Shown here in pieces: positions 8,123 through 11,595 of a stretch of 11,595 nucleotides of DNA. Within the stretch, counting starts at the first letter, position 1. Every line of letters starts with the position of its first letter. Source of the DNA: Cyclostephanos tholiformis (taxonomy: Eukaryota; Bacillariophyta; Thalassiosirophyceae; Thalassiosirales; Thalassiosiraceae); the NCBI GenBank assembly GCA_036939975.1, contig JALLPB010001036.1, positions 1 to 11,595 on the forward strand, in the 5' to 3' direction. The translations under genes and the position numbers were made by a program. The notes under the pieces were generated by a model. It had not been told where the DNA came from. It saw nothing but the letters and a program-made list of their open reading frames with translations, and did not search any database.

Positions 8123-9245
8123 ATGGACATGGCCACAACGAAATCACCTTTCACCCCTCAACAGGCAGCAACTCAGCTCTACCCAGCAAAATTCTGTCAT
8201 GACACAGCATCAGCCATCCTTGATGATGAAACAGGCAATCTCCTTGAGTACTGTCACCTCATAAAGCATCCTAAATACAAGGACACCTGGATGAAGTCAT
8301 TTAGCATAGAGATGCAATGTCTTATCACTACCACCAGAGCAATTGTCTTCAAACCAAAGAGCAAAATTCCCATGGATAAATGTAAAGACATCACACATGG
8401 ACGTATTGTATGCAACTACTGCTCCAGGAAATTGGACCCCTTTTACACATGGATCACCAACGGAGGCAACTTTATCATTTACTCTGATGATTGATGATTG
8501 TGGCACCCCCAGGGTGACATGATCACAGTCAAGTTCCTCCTTAATAGTGTCATATCCACCAACAATGCAAAATTCATGACCATTGACCTCAAGGATTTTT
8601 ACCACATGACACCATGTCCAGTTATGAATATTTCCACATGAATGTTGACCTTTTCCCCCAAGACATAATCAATAAATTCAATCTACAGGTGATTGTTGAC
8701 ACCAATGGCAAAATTTTCTGTGAGGTATGATGAGGAATGTATGGCCTTCCCCAGGCTGGCATCATTGCCTAAGAACTCCTCGAAAACACCTCAAGATTGC
8801 CGGATACAGCCAAAGCAAACTCCCTCCCAGATTCTGGACATACACATGGTACCCGATCTCATTCAGCATTGTTGTTGATGACTTTGGCATGAAATACTTA
8901 AACAAGGACAATGTTGACCATCTCCTCCATGTACTCCAACAAAACTACCTATGCAACACCAACTGGGAAGGCACATGTTATCTCGGCCTCATTCTTTACT
9001 GGGATTATAACAAGAGAAATGTCCACCTCAGCATGCCATCCTACATCCTCAAAACATTGAAGCATTTCACCCACAACAAACCCACTACTCCACAGCATCA
9101 AACACATCTTCACAGAATACCCATGTACCCACCACTATTCCAATATGCCACCCTGGCTGATATCTTGGCCCCTCTCTCCAACAATGACAAAATGTATATC
9201 CAACAGGTGGTGGGCACCCTATTATGGTTGAGCAGTTGATGCAAC
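8123..9245 (+). pseudogene. pol: Reverse transcriptase of the old copia element
   Basis: Blocks in order are FTPQQAATQLYPAKF, AILDDETGNLLEYCHLIKHP, KYKDTWMKSFSIEMQ, VKFLLNSVISTNNAKFMTID and LKDF (catalytic Asp at 8585-8587), then NVDLFPQDIINKFN, GMYGLPQAGII, ISFSIVVDDFGMKYLN and YLGLILYWDYNKRNVHLSMP. The catalytic Asp pair is at 8877-8882, with VVDD for the usual YVDD. Damage includes a 7-bp tandem duplication (8485-8498) with a compensating indel just after, a shift near 8610, two adjacent TGA codons before GMYGLP at about 8728-8733, TAA within QAGIIA*EL, and a shift near 8785 that opens the longest frame (to 9239). The two TGA codons occupy positions that are Arg-Arg in relatives as I recall, so CGA to TGA is plausible. 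Confidence 0.88.
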
Positions 9246-9775
9246 CATCCTTGTTGCTCTCAGCTCCCTCGCATTTGCCCAATCAAACCCACAGAGGACA
9301 CAATGTACCGTACTTTACACCTCCTTGACTATGTTGTCACCCATCCTGACACAATCCTCACCTATGCCAAGAGTGACATGATCCTTAACATTCACAGTGA
9401 TGCATCATACCTTAGCGAGCCAAAAGCACAGAGTCATACAGGAGGACACTTTTTCCTCTCCAATGGAGCCGAGGATGCACCAAACAATGGCACCATCCTT
9501 AACACCTCCCAAATTATCAATCCATCATGACCTCCACTGCCAAAGCCAAACTTGGCGCTCTATACATCAATGCTTGCAAAGCCATCCCTTGTTGCACTCT
9601 TCTCAAGGAAATGGGACACCAGCAGCCACCCACCCCCATCCAGAACAACAATAGCACTGCCCTCAGCATTGTCACTAACAACATCCTCCCCAGAAGAACC
9701 AGGGTCATTGACATGTGCTATTTGTGGCTCCATGACCGTGAGCACCAAAATTATTTCAAATATAATTGAAATCCT
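9246..9775 (+). pseudogene. pol: RNase H of the old copia element, catalytic residues lost
   Basis: The frame reads AVDATILVALSSLAFAQ, then MYRTLHLLDYVVTHPDTILT, MILNIHSDASYLSEPKAQSH and TGGHFFLSNG. After a shift near 9525 it reads STAKAKLGALYINACKAI and PTPIQNNNSTALSIVTNNIL, PRRTRVIDM and WLHDREHQNYFKYN, ending at TAA 9767-9769. The first acidic residue is kept (Asp 9399-9401). The two Glu of the usual T/A-E-A-E motif are Lys (9542-9544 and 9548-9550), and the Asp of the usual D-N-S/T motif is Asn (9647-9649). All three changes need only G to A. A working RNase H would need these residues, so this domain was dead even apart from the frameshifts. Confidence 0.85.
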
Positions 9776-10007
9776 TGACTCACTAATTGTGGAGACTACT
9801 GGACCAAACACCATTGCGCCGCCCACCACTGCAAGAAATGTTCAAGTTTCTCACCTCCAAATTTATTGTGGATGCACTCCGAGCATTTACAAACTGACAT
9901 CCAGCCACCTCCAAAAGTTTCATTGCACCACATATGTCATCAGCCCCAGCAGCATGATGGTGCCCTTCCAATGACACCCACGTACTAGCGCACTTGTCTG
10001 AGGTACT
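9776..10007 (+). pseudogene. pol C-terminal tail of the old copia element
   Basis: After the RNase H stops, a further frame reads GDYWTKHHCAAHHCKKC. This matches the short tail with a Trp-Thr-Lys-His block that closes such polyproteins (compare the 'ADxxTK' end of copia RNase H). Then follow SSFSPPNL and unrecognised sequence to about 9974. There is no other signal. Confidence 0.55.
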
Positions 10008-10014
10008 GAAAGGG
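10008..10014 (+). other. Candidate polypurine tract (GAAAGGG)
   Basis: A seven-base purine run sits directly before TGTGCTGG. This is the expected plus-strand primer site at the inner edge of a 3' LTR. It lies about 240 bp after the last pol stop, which is a plausible distance. The length is short and there is no 5' LTR to confirm the boundary. Confidence 0.4.
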
Positions 10015-10220
10015 TGTGCTGGGTACCCTGGTACCTATCTGGGAATGCTAATTCCCACGTAGAGACAGTCCCTCTTACTACTACAGTGCTACCTTAGCCA
10101 TCCCATCACATAACTGTTTATTAATTTGTTGGCTTATTGCCTTATCCTAAATAGTTCACACATCCAGAGAGCCAAAGCAAACATATTCCTCTTGTTATTT
10201 TGTGTGCCAACTTGATAGTA
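10015..10220 (+). repeat. Possible 3' LTR start of the old copia element
   Basis: The sequence begins TGTGCTGGGTACCCTGGTACC, with two GGTACC sites 9 bp apart. It then holds a small hairpin, TGGGAAT (10040-10046) and ATTCCCA (10051-10057), with a 4-nt loop. The far end cannot be fixed. It must end before the intron-containing minus-strand remnant, whose stop is at 10233. No second copy exists in the window, so this is a suggestion from position only. No gene is seen here. Confidence 0.3.
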
Positions 10221-10286
10221 AGACTCTAACATCTAAATCAACTTCATCACTTGCAGAGTTTCATCAATATCTTGCACATGCACATT

Positions 10287-10348
10287 CTGTGAAAAAAGTT
10301 GATAACACAATTTATATCTTTAGAAATACAGGATAAAAAAGATCTTAC
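10287..10348 (-). other. Candidate spliceosomal intron, 62 nt
   Basis: The minus strand reads CAG/GTAAGATCTTTTTTA... to ...AACTTTTTTCACAG/AAT, with a branch-like TTCTAAAG inside. The donor matches the GTAAG consensus and the acceptor has a six-T tract. A short intron is normal for microalgae. The downstream exon is open in only one frame (17 codons). Confidence 0.5.
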
Positions 10349-10731
10349 CTGGTTGACTTTCTTCCACAGCAAGGTGATTTATAGGCCTTTCATCTGCCCA
10401 ACATGTGCTGTTCTGCTGGGTAGATTGGTACTTGATTGATCCCAGGGAAACCATATCAAAACTTTTTCAATTCTGGACAATCAGCTTTCAATTTTTGCTC
10501 AGACTCAATCCGGTCAAACCTTTCTTTGATCCTTTGTAACCCATGAGCATTTCCTGCCAGACACCATCTGAATCAAATTCAACATCTTCAATTTCCTCTA
10601 TCAACTTGACATATCTATCATAAAGTTCATCTCCTGATATCCTTTCTCATGCTTGGTTATGAATTCTGAGCAGAATTTCAGGAGAATTCCGAAGAATTTT
10701 TGATTTCAGACCCTTTTTTGACCCAATTTCT

Positions 10732-10755
10732 TCCGATTCCGGTTCCGGTTCCGAT
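10732..10755. repeat. Four tandem TCCGRT hexamers
   Basis: TCCGAT, TCCGGT, TCCGGT and TCCGAT stand in direct tandem. On the minus strand they encode the Glu-Pro-Glu-Pro-Glu-Ser run at the head of the unrecognised remnant, so they may be coding rather than regulatory. Confidence 0.7.
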
Positions 10756-10767
10756 CAGATTAGTTGT

Positions 10768-10943
10768 TCCCGCCAAATTTTAGCCTATCTGAATTATGAT
10801 CCCGCCAAGTTTTTTTCCGAATTTTTTCATCAGAAAAGTCCTCCCGCCAAATCTGCTGGCATTGTAATTGCTCGCATCAAAAGGACATCTACTGGTATGA
10901 TGGCAGAAAATTTACATGTTGCCAGTAGAAGTCCTTTTGGCGC
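10768..10943. promoter_or_regulatory. Cluster of four E2F-like motifs
   Basis: TCCCGCCAAA-type sites occur at 10768-10777, 10800-10809 (last base G) and 10842-10851. Their complement, TTTGGCGGGA, is close to the E2F consensus TTTSSCGS. TTTGGCGC at 10936-10943 matches TTTSSCGC exactly in the opposite orientation. They lie between a minus-strand remnant and a plus-strand reading frame, so a divergent promoter is possible. The interval 10757-11060 contains no gene. Binding is inferred from motif only. Confidence 0.45.
10878..10939. repeat. Imperfect hairpin, 18-bp arms
   Basis: CAAAAGGACATCTACTGG (10878-10895) and CCAGTAGAAGTCCTTTTG (10922-10939) are reverse complements with one mismatch (17 of 18). 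The loop is 26 nt. The right arm touches the fourth E2F-like site. It could be a hairpin, a transposon end or a paired binding site; nothing decides. Confidence 0.75.
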
Positions 10944-11060
10944 TGGCAAAAAAAGCTAGAGCCGACCACAACAACCCCACTCCCTCCACCCATAATAACA
11001 TGAATGTTATCATTGTCCAACGCACTCTTAGACATTATTATTACTCTCAACAATCCAATT

Positions 11061-11258
11061 ATGGAGGACTCTGATGATGGAAGTGATATTGATGGAGATG
11101 GTCTCCATCAGGAGTACTCCGAATCACTTCCACCTCTTGTTCTGAATTCCATCTGGGATTGTCCCAGCATAACACTTGACAATTTTGCTGATGCCAATGG
11201 CAACATGATCAAGGGTTGGCACTGTGGGTATTGCCCCATTCCAGATCTGCCAGGATAA
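11061..11258 (+). pseudogene. Possible hAT-type transposase N-terminus, truncated
   Basis: ATG at 11061 opens MEDSDDGSDIDGDG, an acidic head, followed by LPPLVLNSIWDCPSITLDNF and [20 protein letters not shown], with TAA at 11256-11258. The same frame is open back to 11004, but the 11061 start is preferred because the acidic stretch begins there. WHCGYC is a C-x2-C pair as in a BED-type or similar zinc finger, and 'W-C-P-S-I-T-L..F.D.NG..kGW.CG.C' resembles, from memory, the head of hAT-like proteins in algae. It has only ~66 codons, against several hundred for a full transposase. It stops exactly where a histone H3 fragment begins in another frame. The family call is weak. The reading frame itself looks real because of its compact motif. 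Confidence 0.4.
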
Positions 11259-11427
11259 AGATTTAAAATTCCAGAGCACGGCAATGCTTGCTCTCCAGGA
11301 AGCATCAGAAGCCTATCTAGTCAACTTGTTTGAGTGGATTAACTTGGCCGCCATCCATGCAAAGCGGGTGACTATTACGCCAAAGGATATGCAGCTAGCA
11401 AGGTGCATCCGCGGAGAGAGAGTTTGA
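11251..11427 (+). pseudogene. H3: Histone H3 C-terminal fragment
   Basis: The frame reads [40 protein letters not shown] and [18 protein letters not shown], then TGA at 11425-11427. This aligns with the last ~60 residues of histone H3: the end of helix 1/loop 1, the long helix 2 (ALQEA.EAYLV.LFE), loop 2 ([14 protein letters not shown]) and helix 3 (QLAR.IRGER). H3 is a core nucleosome subunit. The whole N-terminal tail and the first half of the fold are missing. Two residues are lost in QDFKTDL (here QDKDL), and near-invariant positions differ (EDTN to EWIN, LARRIRG to LARCIRG). The frame is open upstream to 11224 but that part is not H3. A centromeric H3 would usually have a longer, not shorter, loop 1, so an ordinary H3 pseudogene fragment is favoured. 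It has 58 codons against ~136 in full H3. Confidence 0.9.
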
Positions 11428-11462
11428 GTAATGCCAGGATGAGGAGTACAAGGATGCTGAGC

Positions 11463-11507
11463 ATGATGATGATGATGATGAGGAGGAGGAGGAGGAGGAG
11501 GAGGAGG
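11463..11507. repeat. Microsatellite (ATG)6(AGG)9
   Basis: Six ATG units (11463-11480) run straight into nine AGG units (11481-11507). In one forward frame (from 11432, no start codon) it encodes an Asp run then a Glu run and stops at TAG 11519-11521. This is too short and repetitive to call a gene. The remaining sequence to 11595 is G-rich, with an eight-G run at its end, and holds no other signal. Confidence 0.95.
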
Positions 11508-11595
11508 ATGTTGAGGTGTAGGGAATGAATTTGAGTGGAGGGGGATGCGGGGGGATTAAAAAAGATCAATTGAAGCAATGGGGGGGGGTCATAGG

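Larger units (their letters stand above)
1038..10014 (+). mobile_element. Old Ty1/copia retrotransposon, 5'-truncated, host of a nested insertion
   Basis: Protease, integrase, reverse transcriptase and RNase H remnants occur in Ty1/copia order on the + strand, interrupted by the 1556-6681 element. Removing that element and one target duplication leaves about 3.8 kb. No gag zinc knuckle and no 5' LTR are visible before 1038, so the 5' end is missing or unrecognisable. The 3' end is tentatively the purine tract 10008-10014 (GAAAGGG), followed by TGTGCTGG at 10015. The coding sequence has many in-frame stops (for example 7047, 7215, 7568, two adjacent TGA near 8728, and 9239) and at least six frame changes. 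It is very poor in CpG. The element is dead and older than the one inserted in it. Confidence 0.85.
10233..10756 (-). pseudogene. Unrecognised intron-containing gene remnant
   Basis: I do not recognise this protein. On the minus strand a frame beginning around 10756 reads EPEPESEEIGSKKGLKSKIL, RNSPEILLRIHNQA, a TGA, then ERISGDELYDRYVKLIEEIE and DVEFDSDGVWQEMLM. The frame shifts near 10545 to GLQRIKERFDRIESEQKLKA and DCPELKKF, then stops. A further piece reads YGFPGINQVPIYPAEQHMLG. The text is hydrophilic and helix/coiled-coil-like, with Glu/Lys/Asp enrichment, unlike random sequence. A clear donor (CAG/GTAAGATC, GT at 10347-10348) and acceptor (CTTTTTTCACAG, AG at 10287-10288) follow. The exon after the acceptor is open as NVHVQDIDETLQVMKLI with TAG at 10233-10235. 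No ATG start is evident. The frame breaks say it is decayed, or that more introns exist. It could be a host gene fragment or an accessory gene of a DNA transposon. Confidence 0.4.

Noticed and set aside
11224..11427. Centromeric H3 (CENH3) rather than canonical H3
   Set aside because: CENH3 usually has a longer loop 1, whereas this fragment has a two-residue loss there. With the N-terminus missing the distinction cannot be made, and a decayed ordinary H3 is simpler.
11375..11578. Minus-strand frame with long Leu and Ile runs, looking like a membrane segment
   Set aside because: It is the complement of the (ATG)n(AGG)n microsatellite and of the H3 fragment, so it is a translation artefact.
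1..11595. CRISPR array, tRNA or rRNA gene
   Set aside because: No spaced identical repeats of CRISPR type, no cloverleaf and no rRNA-like sequence were seen. The tandem repeats at 857-1002 have no unique spacers.

Overview
This looks like a repeat-rich intergenic block of a eukaryotic genome, most likely a diatom or another stramenopile alga. That guess rests on the style of its two Ty1/copia elements, which resemble diatom (CoDi-type) copia polyproteins as I remember them. It could not be checked against a database. There is no bacterial-type operon, rRNA, tRNA or CRISPR array, and no gene that looks intact.

Layout. (a) 3-763 (+): a frameshifted remnant of the C-terminal half of a hAT-like DNA transposase, followed by four ~36-bp tandem repeats (857-1002). 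(b) 1038-10014 (+): an old, 5'-truncated Ty1/copia element read as protease, integrase, reverse transcriptase, RNase H. It has many stops and frameshifts, a candidate polypurine tract, and possibly the start of a 3' LTR at 10015. (c) 1556-6681 (-): a second, younger Ty1/copia element inserted into the protease region of the first. It has two 217-bp LTRs (TGTTGA...TCAACA or CCAACA in + orientation), a perfect 5-bp target duplication (ACCTC), gag with a CCHC knuckle, a protease remnant, a large deletion of the integrase core, RT and RNase H. (d) 10233-10756 (-): a decayed coding remnant of unknown function with a convincing GT-AG intron. (e) 10757-11060: no gene, but a cluster of E2F-like motifs and an imperfect hairpin. 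(f) 11061-11258 (+): a short acidic plus Cys-rich reading frame resembling the N-terminus of a hAT-type transposase. It is interrupted by (g) 11251-11427 (+): the C-terminal ~58 codons of a histone H3, flanked by 9-bp direct repeats. (h) A (ATG)n(AGG)n microsatellite closes the window.

How it fits together. This is a nest. Both copia elements are dead, but of different age. The host element has almost lost CpG (4 in 540 bp sampled) while the inserted one keeps many (22 in 540 bp). The younger element's LTRs differ at 17 of 217 positions, mostly by transitions.

The most interesting mechanistic signal is a perfect 21-bp inverted repeat. It pairs the primer-binding position next to the younger element's 5' LTR with a segment inside that same LTR. 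This is the geometry expected of self-primed reverse transcription, as known for the Ty3/gypsy element Tf1. No TGG-type tRNA primer-binding site lies at the LTR edge.
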